The position numbers and the translations under genes are program-made. Of a stretch of DNA of 64,000 bases, positions 46,693 through 58,544 are shown piece after piece. The stretch lies in assembly GCF_001280015.1 (NCBI RefSeq), contig NZ_LGDV01000051.1, positions 62,001-126,000 on the forward strand, in the 5' to 3' direction. Origin of the DNA: Streptomyces sp. MMG1121. GTDB lineage: Bacteria; Actinomycetota; Actinomycetes; Streptomycetales; Streptomycetaceae. Within the stretch, counting starts at the first letter, position 1, and every line of letters starts with the position of its first letter. The notes below the pieces were generated by a model. That model was not told the origin of the DNA. It made no database searches and saw nothing but the letters and a program-made list of their open reading frames with translations.

Positions 46693-47775
46693 ATGGATAT
46701 CAGAGGAGCTCTTCCCGTCGCGGAACTCCCGACGCGAGCCGACGACGGCATGCCCTGCCTGGAGCTGACCGATGCGGAGCGTACCGCCCTGCACGACCTG
46801 GCGGAGGCGGCCCTGGACGACAGCCACGAGCAGCCGCTCGACCAGCGGCTCGACCAACTGACCCTGCTCGCCCACGAGATGCCCGTGCGGATCCGGTCCC
46901 ACCTCGTGCGTTTCCGGCTCACCGGACGCCCCTACGGCGGTCTCGTCGTCGCCAACCTGCCCGTGTCCGAAGCCCTGGCCGGCCCGACCCCCACCGACTA
47001 CGTCCACGAGCCGGTGAGCGCGGAGGCGGAGCGCGCCACCGCCCTGCTGCTCCTGTTCGGCACCCTCCTCGGCGATCCGGTCTCCTTCCTGACCCAGCAG
47101 CGGGGCCGCCTGGTCCTCGACCTGTTCCCGATCAAGGGACACGAGGCGGAACAGCTCGGCTCCAGCTCCACGACCCCGCTGGAGTGGCACAACGAGGACG
47201 CCTTCCACCCGCTGCGCGCCGACTGGATCATGCTGGCGGGGATCCGCAACCACGACCGGGTGCCGACCACCTTCGCCACCGTCCAGGACATCCGGCTGGA
47301 GGACCGGCTGCGCGCGTTGCTCTTCGAGGAGCGCTTCGTCATCCGGCCCGACGAGTCGCACACCGCCGCGTTCAACAGCAGGACCACCGGACTGGAGGAG
47401 GAGAGCTGGGTCGCCGAGGCGTTCCGTGACATCGCGGACCAGCAGACCGAGCCCCGGCGCACGGCCGTCCTCTCCGGCGACCGCGCCGCCCCCTACATCC
47501 GGATCGACCCGGCCTTCATGCCGCGCACGCTCGACAGCGAGGCACTTCAGGCCCTCGACGCCGCGATCGCGGCCATCGACGCCGGCCTGCGGGACGTCGT
47601 GGTCGGACCCGGCGAGCTGCTCATCGTCGACAACAAGCGTGCCGTACACGGACGCAGGCCCTTCGCGGCCCGCTACGACGGCACCGATCGATGGCTGCGC
47701 CGCATCAACGTCCTGGCCGACCTGCGCCGGGCCGGCGGACGCCGCTACGCACCGCACGGCCGGGCCCTGGTCTGA
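46693..47775 (+). CDS. Fe(II)/2-oxoglutarate oxygenase, VioC/AsnO (clavaminate synthase-like) family
   Basis: A 360-residue amino-acid hydroxylase. The facial triad is H-x-E in EWHNEDAFHP (about residue 173) and the distal His in VHGRRPFAARYDG near the C-terminus, with the 2-oxoglutarate Arg after it. H-x-E in place of H-x-D is characteristic of VioC, AsnO and relatives, which hydroxylate Arg, citrulline, Asn, Glu or His at beta or gamma carbons, often before incorporation. In the setting of this cluster the likely substrate is citrulline or histidine. Start ATG 46693. It is one of two such genes here; the other is at 55767-56804. Confidence 0.87.
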   Translation: MDIRGALPVAELPTRADDGMPCLELTDAERTALHDLAEAALDDSHEQPLDQRLDQLTLLAHEMPVRIRSHLVRFRLTGRPYGGLVVANLPVSEALAGPTPTDYVHEPVSAEAERATALLLLFGTLLGDPVSFLTQQRGRLVLDLFPIKGHEAEQLGSSSTTPLEWHNEDAFHPLRADWIMLAGIRNHDRVPTTFATVQDIRLEDRLRALLFEERFVIRPDESHTAAFNSRTTGLEEESWVAEAFRDIADQQTEPRRTAVLSGDRAAPYIRIDPAFMPRTLDSEALQALDAAIAAIDAGLRDVVVGPGELLIVDNKRAVHGRRPFAARYDGTDRWLRRINVLADLRRAGGRRYAPHGRALV

Positions 47776-47790
47776 GGCACCGTGACAGTG

Positions 47791-47812
47791 GCGGCCCGCG
47801 CCGGCGGGCCGC
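47791..47812. terminator. Terminator between convergent oxygenase and NRPS genes
   Basis: GCGGCCCGC and GCGGGCCGC form a perfect 9-bp stem with a four-base loop, 15 bases after the oxygenase stop. Confidence 0.75.
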
Positions 47813-47858
47813 CCCGCGGTACCCGGCACAGCCGCGCCCCGCACGCCAGCCGGGGGCG

Positions 47859-50800
47859 TCAGAAGTCGTAAGCCGTGGCACCCCATACGCCCTCCTCCCG
47901 CTCCGCCCCGTCGCCCGGACCCACCGGTGTGCCCGGTTCGTTCACCACGGCGGACACCAGGCACACGAGGTCGTCCGCGAACCCTGTCGCCTCGTCCTGC
48001 GTCACCAGGTTCCGGTCGTAGGTGAGATCCAGGTGCAGCACGTCACCGCGCACGCTCGCGTACAGCCACAGGTCGCTGTCGGCGGGCAAGGTGTCGGACA
48101 GCACGTCCTCGACCTGCCGGGCAGTGCCGCCGACGGTCGCGTTCTCCCAGCTCACGCCCAGATCGAACAGGACGCTGCGGCCCGGCCGCGCCGGGATGCC
48201 GAGGCGCTCCACCAGGGCGTCGAAGGGCAGCCGGGCATGCTCGTACGCCTCCACGACGCGCTCTCCCACATGCTCCAGCAGTGCGCCCAGCCCGTCCCCG
48301 GCGGCGAACTCCAGGCGCAGTGGCACCGCGTTGGCGAAGTATCCGACCAGCGCGTCGGCCGCCGGCGTGTGCCGCAGGCTCGCGGGGAAGCCCAGCAGCA
48401 GGTCCGTCGCCCCGGTGGTCCGGTGGAGCAGCGCGGTGAAGGCGGTCACCACGACGGCGTACGGCGTCCCTGGGGAGCCTTGCACCGAGGCGGCCGGCAG
48501 CGTGCGCCGGACCAGTCCGGAAAGGCCTCGGCGCCGGCCCCGGCGCGCGGCGTCGACCGGATCGGGGGCCGGGCGGACCCCTTCCAGCCGCTTCCGCCAG
48601 AACGCCTCCTGCTGTGCCGCCTCCGCCGAGCCGAGCCAGGCCTCCTCCTCGGCGGCCCAGTCGCGGTACTGGTAGTGCAGCGGCGGCAGTTCGGGGCCGC
48701 CGCCGCGCTCCACCGCGTCGTACGCGGTGAACAGGTCGTCCAGCAGCACGCTGACGCTGGCACCGTCGTAGATCAGATGGTGGGCGCTGACCGTGACCAG
48801 GTCGCCGCCGGCCGGGCCCTTGATCAGGCACACCTCGAACAGCGGGGCCTGCGCGAGGTCGAAGGTCACCGACCGGGCGTCGCGCAGTGCCTCCCGCACC
48901 CCGGGTCCGTCCGGATCCGCTCCAGGCAGCTCCGTCACGCGCAGCGGAACGCCTGCGGGGAGCCGCTCCACCACCGTCAGCTCGGCCGCCGCGCCCGAGG
49001 CCCGTACCCGTGCCCGCAACAGCTCCTGGCGGTCCACGACGGCGGCGAGCGCCGTGCGCAGGGTGTCGGGGGAGAGGGAGCGGCCGGTGCGGACGAGGTC
49101 CGAGATGATGAAGCGGTCCGCGTGGGTGCGCCGCGAGGTCAGCCAGACCCTGCGCTGGGCCCGGGACAGCGGGAAGGCACCGCTCCCGCCCCGGAGCCGG
49201 GCAGGGGCTGCCGTCGGCTTCGGCGCGTGCTCGGGTACGACGGCCGCGAGCAGCCGTACGGTCGGTCGGGCGAAGACCGTACTGACCGCGATCCCCAGTT
49301 CCTTGGCGATGCGTGCCGCGATCAGGCTGTGGCCGCCCAGCGCGAACAGGTCGGCGTCCGGCCGGCGCACCGTGCGGCCGAGCACCGCCGACCACACCTC
49401 GGCGACCCGCAGCTCGGCCGCGGTCAGCGCGCTGTGGGCCGCCTCTTCGGCCGCCGCCCCGGGCTCGGGCGGGACCGGCAGCGCGGCGCGGTCCAGCTTG
49501 CCGATGGAGGTCACCGGGAGCGCGGGCAGCGGGACATAGGTGTCGGGCACCATGTGCGCGGGCAGCCGGTCGGCGAGGTGGGCCCGCAGCCGGGACGGCT
49601 CGTGCTCGCCGACGACATAGGCGACCAGACGCAGCGAGCCGTCCGCGCCCGGGACCGCCACGACGGCCGCGTTCCGTACCCCGGCAGCCTGGGACAGGAC
49701 CTCCGTGACCTCCCCGGGCTCCACCCGGTGGCCACGGATCTGTACCTGGTCGTCGATGCGGCCCAGGCACAGCAAAGCGCCGTCGGCAAGCCAGCGCCCC
49801 AGGTCGCCGGTGCGGTACATACGCTCCCCGGAACGCACCGGGTTCGCCACGAACCGCGCCTCGGTCTGCCGTTCGTCGTGGAGGTAGCCGCGGGCGAGTC
49901 CGATGCCGCCGACACAGATCTCCCCGGGGGCGCCGAACGGCACCGGCACGCCGTGCTCGTCGAGGAGGTCCACCGTCTTGTTGGGGAACGGCATGCCCAC
50001 GGGCGGCTCCGCGACACCGGGTTCGACCTTGACGAGCGTGGTGGCCACGCTGTCCTCGGACGGTCCGTACTCGTTGAACAGCTCGGCGTCCGGCAGGAGT
50101 TGATGGTGCCGGGCGGCCAGGGCGCCGGTGAGCCGCTCTCCGCCCAGGACCACCTGGCGCAGCGAGGGGAGTCGGTCGCCTGCGTAGTCCAGGATCAGCT
50201 GGTAGAGGCTGGGGACGGTCTGCACATGGGTCACGTGTTCCCGCCGGATGACGGCGGCGACCTCGTCGGGATCGATCAGCTGCTCCCGCTCCAGCACCAC
50301 CAGGTGCGCGCCGGCGCCGAGGGCCGAGAGCACGTCGGAGATACCGGCGTCGGCGTGCACGGGGTCGACCTGGAGGATGCGGGAGTGCGGTCCGAGACCG
50401 TAGTACCCGATGCGGTACAGGACGGTGTTCAGGATGCCCAGGTGCTCGACCATGACCCCCTTCGGGGAGCCGGTGGAGCCCGAGGTGTGGACGACGTACG
50501 CCAGGTCGCTCCGGCCCGCCGGGCGGAATCGCACCTCGGCCGGCTCGGGGGCGGTGTCCTCGCCGAGGACCACGACCGGCCGCGCCGTGCCGGACAGCAG
50601 GTCGGCCCGGGCGGCGTCGGCCAGCACCGCCGCCGCTGTGCTGCCGGCCAGCAACTCGTGCAGCCGGCGTGCCGGTTGCTCCGGGTCCAGCGGCAGGAAC
50701 GCCGAGCCGGTCTTGAGGATGGCCAGCAGGGAGACCAGCATCCACTCCGTGCGGGCGCACAGCAGGGCGACGATCCGTTCGGGCCCGGTCGGCGCCACCG

Positions 50801-51491
50801 CGGCCAGCCGTGCGGCCAGCCGTGCGGCCATGCCGTCCAGTTCGGCATAGGTGTACGTACGGTCGCCGCAGACGGCCGCGGTCGCGTCGGGGCGCCGGCG
50901 CACCTGCTCGGCGAACAGGTCGAGGACGGTGCCGTGCGTCGCAAGGGCGTGCCGCGGTCCGGTGCCGAGCGCCAGCAGATCGGCCTGCTGTCGTTGCGGC
51001 AGGACCGGCAGCAGGCCCACCGGGGTGTCCGGTGCGGCGCAGGCCTCCCGTGCCAGGAGGGCGAGTTGAGCCGCCGTCCGGCGGGCACCGCTCGCGTCGG
51101 AGGTGCCGCTGCGCACGGTCAGCGCGATCCGGGCCGGGCCCGCGCCGATGACCTCGCCGGGAACGACGGCGTGCTCCCGCGCCACCAGCGTGACCGCCGA
51201 GAGCGACGCTGCGCCGATCGCCGCCTCCACGGCATGCTGTTCCGCGCCCAGACAGGACCGAAAGCCGACGCCCGGATCGAACGGCGTCATCAATTCGACC
51301 TCCCTGTCCGGCAGTTCGGCCCGCAGGGCGATCGCCCTGCTCCGGGTCAGCCGGTGCAGCAGGATCCGCAGCAGCGCCGACACGGCCGTCGGTACCTGCG
51401 CGCCCGCCGACGTACACAGCGCACCGAGCGCCGCGCTGGTCTCGTCGTCGAGCGCGACGGTCACCCGCGCTCGGCCTTCCGCAACGCTCAC
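47859..51491 (-). CDS. NRPS: half-C lobe, A, PCP, C
   Basis: A 1210-residue synthetase. Residues 1-150 form a fragment like the C-terminal half of a C domain (SALLRILLHRLTRSRAIAL), without HHxxxDG. About 165-660: A domain (VHTSGSTGSPKGVMVEH, LFNEYGPSEDS, YRTGDLGRW, IGKLDRAAL). About 690-760: PCP with ALGGHSLIAA. About 785-1200: C domain with AHHLIYDGAS. Hand-derived code D-A-S-Q-V-G-E-V-A-K has the small/acidic look of polar side chains such as Orn, Arg or citrulline derivatives, but I cannot match it. GTG 51491 is chosen because AGAGGAG lies seven bases before; GTG 51509 is an alternative. Upstream open frame is a shadow of the GTPase gene. Confidence 0.87.
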   Translation of the reverse strand: MSVAEGRARVTVALDDETSAALGALCTSAGAQVPTAVSALLRILLHRLTRSRAIALRAELPDREVELMTPFDPGVGFRSCLGAEQHAVEAAIGAASLSAVTLVAREHAVVPGEVIGAGPARIALTVRSGTSDASGARRTAAQLALLAREACAAPDTPVGLLPVLPQRQQADLLALGTGPRHALATHGTVLDLFAEQVRRRPDATAAVCGDRTYTYAELDGMAARLAARLAAVAPTGPERIVALLCARTEWMLVSLLAILKTGSAFLPLDPEQPARRLHELLAGSTAAAVLADAARADLLSGTARPVVVLGEDTAPEPAEVRFRPAGRSDLAYVVHTSGSTGSPKGVMVEHLGILNTVLYRIGYYGLGPHSRILQVDPVHADAGISDVLSALGAGAHLVVLEREQLIDPDEVAAVIRREHVTHVQTVPSLYQLILDYAGDRLPSLRQVVLGGERLTGALAARHHQLLPDAELFNEYGPSEDSVATTLVKVEPGVAEPPVGMPFPNKTVDLLDEHGVPVPFGAPGEICVGGIGLARGYLHDERQTEARFVANPVRSGERMYRTGDLGRWLADGALLCLGRIDDQVQIRGHRVEPGEVTEVLSQAAGVRNAAVVAVPGADGSLRLVAYVVGEHEPSRLRAHLADRLPAHMVPDTYVPLPALPVTSIGKLDRAALPVPPEPGAAAEEAAHSALTAAELRVAEVWSAVLGRTVRRPDADLFALGGHSLIAARIAKELGIAVSTVFARPTVRLLAAVVPEHAPKPTAAPARLRGGSGAFPLSRAQRRVWLTSRRTHADRFIISDLVRTGRSLSPDTLRTALAAVVDRQELLRARVRASGAAAELTVVERLPAGVPLRVTELPGADPDGPGVREALRDARSVTFDLAQAPLFEVCLIKGPAGGDLVTVSAHHLIYDGASVSVLLDDLFTAYDAVERGGGPELPPLHYQYRDWAAEEEAWLGSAEAAQQEAFWRKRLEGVRPAPDPVDAARRGRRRGLSGLVRRTLPAASVQGSPGTPYAVVVTAFTALLHRTTGATDLLLGFPASLRHTPAADALVGYFANAVPLRLEFAAGDGLGALLEHVGERVVEAYEHARLPFDALVERLGIPARPGRSVLFDLGVSWENATVGGTARQVEDVLSDTLPADSDLWLYASVRGDVLHLDLTYDRNLVTQDEATGFADDLVCLVSAVVNEPGTPVGPGDGAEREEGVWGATAYDF

Positions 51492-51684
51492 CAGGATCTC
51501 CTCTGCCACAGGACGCCTCGGTCGAGGCGCCGGACGGGGGTGCGCCGAGCTTGGTGTGTGGACGGCTCCCGGGGCGCGATCGGCGTCCGGGGCCGGGCGG
51601 TCACAGGCCTGGGGTCCCGCGGGGCGACGCACGTCGCGACGCGGCCGTGGGCACCGGCACCGGGACGGCGAGGGTGAAGGCTCC

Positions 51685-51720
51685 GCCGGTGCCGGTGCCG
51701 GTGCCGGTGCCGGTGCCGGT
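51685..51720. repeat. Six tandem copies of GCCGGT
   Basis: A perfect hexamer repeat in the 281-bp gap between the RsgA-like and NRPS genes. It appears noncoding in the chosen gene models and is prone to slippage, so its length may vary between strains. Confidence 0.9.
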
Positions 51721-51772
51721 GACCGGAGTCCCGCCCGGGCCGGAGCCCGTCGCCCGGTGCGGCGGTGTGACC

Positions 51773-52867
51773 TCAGCGGTGTGGGCGCCGGTTCAGCGCG
51801 CGCTGGCGGGCACGGATGCGCTTGTGCTCCTCGGCGCGGGCCCGGGAGTCCTGCTGCAACTCCAGCCGCTGTTGTTCGCGTTGGAGCTTCTCCCAGTTGG
51901 CGACCCGGTCCCCGGAGAGATCGCCGGCGTCGACGGCGGCGTTGACCGCGCACCCGGGCTCGCCCTGGTGGGTGCAGTCGCCGAACCGGCACTCGTCGGC
52001 GAGCTGCTCGACATCGCCGAAGGCCTGCTGGAGACCCTCCTCGATGTCCCAGGCGCCGAGCGCGCGCATCCCGGGCGTGTCGATGAGCAGGGAGCCGTCC
52101 GGCATGGGGACCAGCTCGCGATGGGTCGTGGTGTGCCGGCCCTTGCCGTCGCCGCGGATCTCCTGGGTGGCCTGCCGGTCCTTTCCGTACAGATGGTTGA
52201 CCAGCGTGGACTTGCCGACACCGGAGGCGCCGACGAGGGAGACCGTGCGTCCCGGCAGCAGATGCTCGTACAGCGCCTCGATGCCCTCGCCCAGACGGAC
52301 GCTCAGCGGGACGACGGGCACCCCGAAGGCCACGGACTCGACCTCCTGCACCGCTTCGGCGACATCCGGGCACAGATCGGCCTTGGTCAGGACGATCACC
52401 GGCTGGGCGCCGCTCTGCCAGGCCACCGCGAGATACCGCTCGATGGTCCGCAGCCGCTGGCGGCCCGTCAGCGGCACGACGACGAAGACGACGTCGATGT
52501 TCGAGGCCACCACCTGCTCGACGGTCTCGCGCCCGGCCGCCCGCCGGGTGAACGCGGACCGGCGCGGCAACAGGCCGACGAGCGAGGCGAGTTCGTCCCC
52601 CGCCTCGGCGGGTGCGACGGCGGCCCAGTCGCCGACGGCCGGCTGTCCCTCGGTGCTCTGCCGGACCGTGGCCGGCAGGGAGACCCTGGCGCGCTGCTCG
52701 CCGTCGCCGCCGAGGACCGTGCAGACACCGCGGTCCACCCGGACCACGCGGGCGGGGCGGGCCAGGTCCCGCCACCGGTGGTCGAGGTCGTCGAGGGCGG
52801 CCGTCCAGCTCTCGGCGAAGCCCTCGTCCCAGCCGAGGGGAGTCAGTGCCTCCGGTTCGGGCGTCAT
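51773..52867 (-). CDS. RsgA (YjeQ/EngC)-family ribosome small-subunit GTPase
   Basis: A 364-residue, circularly permuted GTPase. N-terminal OB-fold (about 40-115), then G4 TKAD (161-164) ahead of G1 GASGVGKS (213-220), G3 DTPG (263-266), and the zinc knuckle Cys293, Cys298, His300, Cys306. All motifs are intact, so it should be active. RsgA binds the decoding side of the 30S subunit and releases RbfA in late maturation. It is embedded between two NRPS genes in the same direction as one of them, which is unusual for a housekeeping factor. If the peptide targets the 30S P site, as GE81112 does, this could protect the producer. ATG 52867 has an AAAGGA about ten bases upstream. Confidence 0.9.
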   Translation of the reverse strand: MTPEPEALTPLGWDEGFAESWTAALDDLDHRWRDLARPARVVRVDRGVCTVLGGDGEQRARVSLPATVRQSTEGQPAVGDWAAVAPAEAGDELASLVGLLPRRSAFTRRAAGRETVEQVVASNIDVVFVVVPLTGRQRLRTIERYLAVAWQSGAQPVIVLTKADLCPDVAEAVQEVESVAFGVPVVPLSVRLGEGIEALYEHLLPGRTVSLVGASGVGKSTLVNHLYGKDRQATQEIRGDGKGRHTTTHRELVPMPDGSLLIDTPGMRALGAWDIEEGLQQAFGDVEQLADECRFGDCTHQGEPGCAVNAAVDAGDLSGDRVANWEKLQREQQRLELQQDSRARAEEHKRIRARQRALNRRPHR

Positions 52868-53300
52868 GGAAGTGCGGTCCTTTCGTCATTCACGATCGTG
52901 ACCTTCCCCGTCGAGAGTGCCATAGTGTCCAGGCGTCAGCCAAGTGTTTTCCGGGGAGATTTTACTGATGCTGCGCCAGGCTCGGCAGGGGACTGCCCAG
53001 TGATCTGTTCCGCTGCTATCCTGCAATCGTTGGCATGAATATACCTTCGCCGAACTGACGGCATCATGGCAGGTCAGAGCGGTTGTACAAGGAAAATTGC
53101 ATGCCGCATTCGGATTCGTCGACCGTTAATTCATCAACGTGCGGAGACGCTCGTTCACGGAATCTAGCAGCGCTCCGGAAAGCCTAGCGGAACGTGATTC
53201 ATGGTGGCGGGATCCAGTGTTTTGCGAGGCTTCCCGACGGGAAGTCAATCCTGGAATTCCGGTAAGATATTCCTTGCTCCGACCCCCTTGAGGACCCGTC
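52868..53300. promoter_or_regulatory. Divergent control region of the RsgA-like and NRPS genes
   Basis: 433 bases with clearly lower GC than the flanks, as expected for a two-way promoter region. Candidate elements include ATATACC near 53040 and TAAGAT near 53262 for the plus strand, but no full -35/-10 pair is convincing. The downstream start has GAGGAC about ten bases before it. No gene or long inverted repeat is seen. Confidence 0.45.
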
Positions 53301-55730
<2,430 letters not shown>

Positions 55731-55734
55731 CCCC

Positions 55735-55761
55735 GGGCCGGGTGCCTCGGGCGCCCGGCCC
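55735..55761. terminator. Terminator between convergent NRPS and oxygenase genes
   Basis: GGGCCGGG (55735-55742) pairs with CCCGGCCC (55754-55761) around an 11-base loop in the 36-bp gap between two convergent genes. Confidence 0.7.
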
Positions 55762-55766
55762 CGCGC

Positions 55767-56804
55767 CTAGCCGATCAGCCGCGCCCCGACCGAACGCCGT
55801 AGCCCTCGGGACTTGCGCAGGTCGTGGGTGACGTTCACGCGCTTGAGCCAGCGGTCCGTGCCGTCGTAGCGCGCCGTGAAGGACTCCCGGCCGTGCACGA
55901 CCCGGTGGTTGTTGAGGAAGACGAACGTACCGGGGTCCAGCGGACAGGGGCGGGTGCCGTCGGTCAGCAGCTCGCGGGCGGCGGCGAAGGCGTGCACCGC
56001 CGCCGGGTCGTCCTTGGGCGGCGACATGTGTGTGGCGTCGAAGCACAGCAGCGGATCGGTCCGTGAGCCGAACAGCACGGGCACCAGACCGAGTCCGCTG
56101 ATCAGTCGTGAGATGCCGGCGAAGATCCGGCGGTCCTCCGGTGTGCTCACCGTGTTGTTGTGCGCCAGGTGGGAATCGTCGGAGATGATCCGGAAGCGGC
56201 TCTCGAAGAGGACGTCCAGCACGTCCGCCGGCAGCGTGGTGAAGTCGGCCTCCGCCACCACCACGGGGATGCCGTCCGGATTGCGCAGCGAGGCCAGGAT
56301 GATGTAGTCCGCGCGGTACGGGTGGAAGGCGTCCTCCGTGTGCAGGGTCAGCGCCGTCCGGCTCCCGGTGCCGAGCAGCAGGGTCTCGTACTCCTTGATC
56401 GGGAACACGTCGTTGACCAGGTGCCCGTCCTGCTGGGTCGCCCAGCCGAACGGCTCCCCGAGCAGCGAGGCGTACAGCAACAGCAGGATCTCCTCGGGCA
56501 GTTCGTGATGGACCCGCCGTTCGTCCCGCCAGTGCTCCGGAGTGGGCCCGATCCGCTCGTCGTCCACCTGGTGACCGCTGATGGCGCAGTACCCGCCCGC
56601 CCGGTCCAGCTGGAAGGACCGCAGGAACCGCCGGACCCGTTCGGGCAGCCGGGAGGCGAGCAACGGCAGCTCCTCCAGCAGGCCTTCGCCGTCCGCCGAG
56701 GGGTGGTCCCGGGCGAGTTCCATGGTCAGCCGGGCCGTCTCGGCCGCCTCCTGGGGTGTCAGGCGCAGCTCGGTCAGCGGGAGCGTGTCCGGGGTCGTCG
56801 TCAT
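55767..56804 (-). CDS. Second VioC/AsnO-type Fe(II)/2-oxoglutarate oxygenase
   Basis: A 345-residue relative of the oxygenase at 46693. The triad H-x-E is in TLHTEDAFHPYRADYI, and the distal His and cofactor Arg lie in VVHGRESFTARYDG near the C-terminus. FLNNHRVVHGRE and INDVFPIKEYE-like text (LVNDVFPIKEYE) mark the family. The two paralogues probably hydroxylate different residues, for example citrulline at C4 and histidine at the beta carbon. Start moved from an upstream ATG to ATG 56804, which has AGGAG six bases before it. It follows the PCP-C gene by 41 bp on the same strand and is likely co-transcribed with it. Confidence 0.87.
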   Translation of the reverse strand: MTTTPDTLPLTELRLTPQEAAETARLTMELARDHPSADGEGLLEELPLLASRLPERVRRFLRSFQLDRAGGYCAISGHQVDDERIGPTPEHWRDERRVHHELPEEILLLLYASLLGEPFGWATQQDGHLVNDVFPIKEYETLLLGTGSRTALTLHTEDAFHPYRADYIILASLRNPDGIPVVVAEADFTTLPADVLDVLFESRFRIISDDSHLAHNNTVSTPEDRRIFAGISRLISGLGLVPVLFGSRTDPLLCFDATHMSPPKDDPAAVHAFAAARELLTDGTRPCPLDPGTFVFLNNHRVVHGRESFTARYDGTDRWLKRVNVTHDLRKSRGLRRSVGARLIG

Positions 56805-56845
56805 GGGGGTCTCCTGTTCCACGAAGGGGGTCTGGGCAAGGCCGG

Positions 56846-58423
56846 TCACGTGTCGAAGCGGAAGCCCTGGAAGGCGGGGGCGGGCAGGGGCGCGGCAGGC
56901 CCGGGCCCGGGTTTCCCGGTGATCCGGCCGAGTTGGGCGAGGACCCGGCCGGCGATCTGCTCGGCCGTGTCACGGTCGTAGCGCGCGGTGTCGTACTGCA
57001 GACACAGCCGCAGTCCCCGCGCGTGCTCGACGAACTGGAACGACAGCTCGAACATGCCCTGCCGCAGCAGGAAGGGGCCGCCGCGCAGCGAGATGCCTCC
57101 CGGCACGGCGGGGCCGGTGTCGATGTGCGGGTACAGCGCCACCCACACGTCGAAGAAGGGGCCGCGCCCCGGCGGCCGCGGCGGGTCGAGGGTCGCCACC
57201 AGCTCGTCGAAGGCGACCCCGCTGTGGTCGAGCGCGTCCGCCGTCCGTGCCGCCACATGCCGCACCAGAGCGGCCGGGTCGTCGCGACCGGTCAGGTCGA
57301 GCCGCAGCGGGACGGTCGCGACGTGGAAGCCCACGGCGCCGTCCCGGCCGAGCAGGGACCGGCGGTCCACGGGCGTGCCCAGACAGATGTCGTCGCTGCG
57401 CGTCAGCTCGCCCAGCGCACTCGCCACGGCCGCCGCGAGCGGGGCGAAGGTTCCGGCGTGCGCGCTCGCGGCCAGGCCCGGGAGCCGGTCCGTGAGGCGC
57501 TGATCGAGGTCCAGGGCGACCGTTTCCGTCACCGCGCCCGCCGGCCCCTGCCGGCGGCGGTCCACGGGGAGGAGCAGCGGCGTCGGCGGGGGCGTGAGCA
57601 GGTCACGCCAGTACGCCAGCGACTCCTCCCGCGACCGTGTGCTTCGCGGCGGACCGGGGGCGAACTCCGGTGCCGGAACGGGGAGTCCGCCGTACACCGT
57701 CACGAGTTCAGCCGCCAGGACCGTCAGCGACCGCCCGTCGCAGACCAGGTGATCGGCCGTGAGCAGCAGCGCCCAGGCGCCCTCGGCGAGCAGGAAGAGC
57801 GTGGCGCGGAAGAGCGGCCCTTCCGCGAGGTCGAAGGGGATCTCGACGCGGTCGTGGACGAGCGCCTCGAACTCCCGGTCGGCCAGGGCCTCGTCGCGCA
57901 GGTCGACCACGTCCAGCGGGGCGACCCGGTCGGTGACGACGGCCTGTGGACCGCCCTGCCGTTCTACGAACACCGTCCGCAGCGCCGTGTGGCGGACGGG
58001 GAGCGTGGCGACGGCCGCGGCGAGCCGCTGCGGGTCCGGCTGGCCCTGGCCCCGCAGCAGACACGGCACGGTGTACGCACCCTTCCCGCCGTGCGCGCCC
58101 TGGCGTGCCAGCCACAGCCAGCGGACCGACTCGGACACCGCCCCGTCCTGGACCGTCCCGGCATCGGACGATGCCCCGGAACGGGCGTCGGTGTCAGTGC
58201 CGCCCGCCTCGGTCAGGCGCGCCGCCAGCAGCTTCGGGGTGGCGCATTCGAGGATGTCGCGCACCCGCACCGGAACCCCGACCGCCGCCTCGACGGACAC
58301 GGCGAGGGACAGCGCGGACAGGCTGTGCCCGCCGGCCAGGTAGAAGTCCGTGTCATCACTCACGTACTCCAACTCCAGCGCCCGGGCGAACATCCGGCAC
58401 AGATCCTGGGTGAGGTCAGTCAT
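56846..58423 (-). CDS. NRPS PCP-C didomain
   Basis: A 525-residue protein. Residues 1-75: PCP with Ser34 in AGGHSLSA. Residues 95-510: condensation domain whose active-site motif is D224-H-L-V-C-D-G230; the first His of HHxxxDG is replaced by Asp, while the catalytic second His and the Asp-Gly are kept. DICLGTPVDRR and FDELVATLDPPR are typical of C domains. As it has no A domain, its PCP must be loaded in trans, most simply by the free-standing A domain at 59357-60988. It would then start the chain with pipecolate or proline. Divergent from the hydroxylase at 58545. Start ATG 58423. Confidence 0.87.
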   Translation of the reverse strand: MTDLTQDLCRMFARALELEYVSDDTDFYLAGGHSLSALSLAVSVEAAVGVPVRVRDILECATPKLLAARLTEAGGTDTDARSGASSDAGTVQDGAVSESVRWLWLARQGAHGGKGAYTVPCLLRGQGQPDPQRLAAAVATLPVRHTALRTVFVERQGGPQAVVTDRVAPLDVVDLRDEALADREFEALVHDRVEIPFDLAEGPLFRATLFLLAEGAWALLLTADHLVCDGRSLTVLAAELVTVYGGLPVPAPEFAPGPPRSTRSREESLAYWRDLLTPPPTPLLLPVDRRRQGPAGAVTETVALDLDQRLTDRLPGLAASAHAGTFAPLAAAVASALGELTRSDDICLGTPVDRRSLLGRDGAVGFHVATVPLRLDLTGRDDPAALVRHVAARTADALDHSGVAFDELVATLDPPRPPGRGPFFDVWVALYPHIDTGPAVPGGISLRGGPFLLRQGMFELSFQFVEHARGLRLCLQYDTARYDRDTAEQIAGRVLAQLGRITGKPGPGPAAPLPAPAFQGFRFDT

Positions 58424-58544
58424 GGTTCCCCTCCGTACGACAAAGGAATTCCGGGGATGGACAGTGGACATTGCGAGGGGCGGAAATTTTGGCGAGACTG
58501 GGTGTCCTGCGCATCAACTCGCCCATCGGTGAAGGGGAATTGCC

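Noticed and set aside
51492..52889. Extension of the 47859-51491 NRPS reading frame by about 460 residues to 52889
   Set aside because: The open frame exists, but over 51773-52867 the RsgA-like protein lies in another frame with complete motifs; the NRPS-frame text there is Arg/Pro/Ala-rich shadow, and AGAGGAG precedes GTG 51491.
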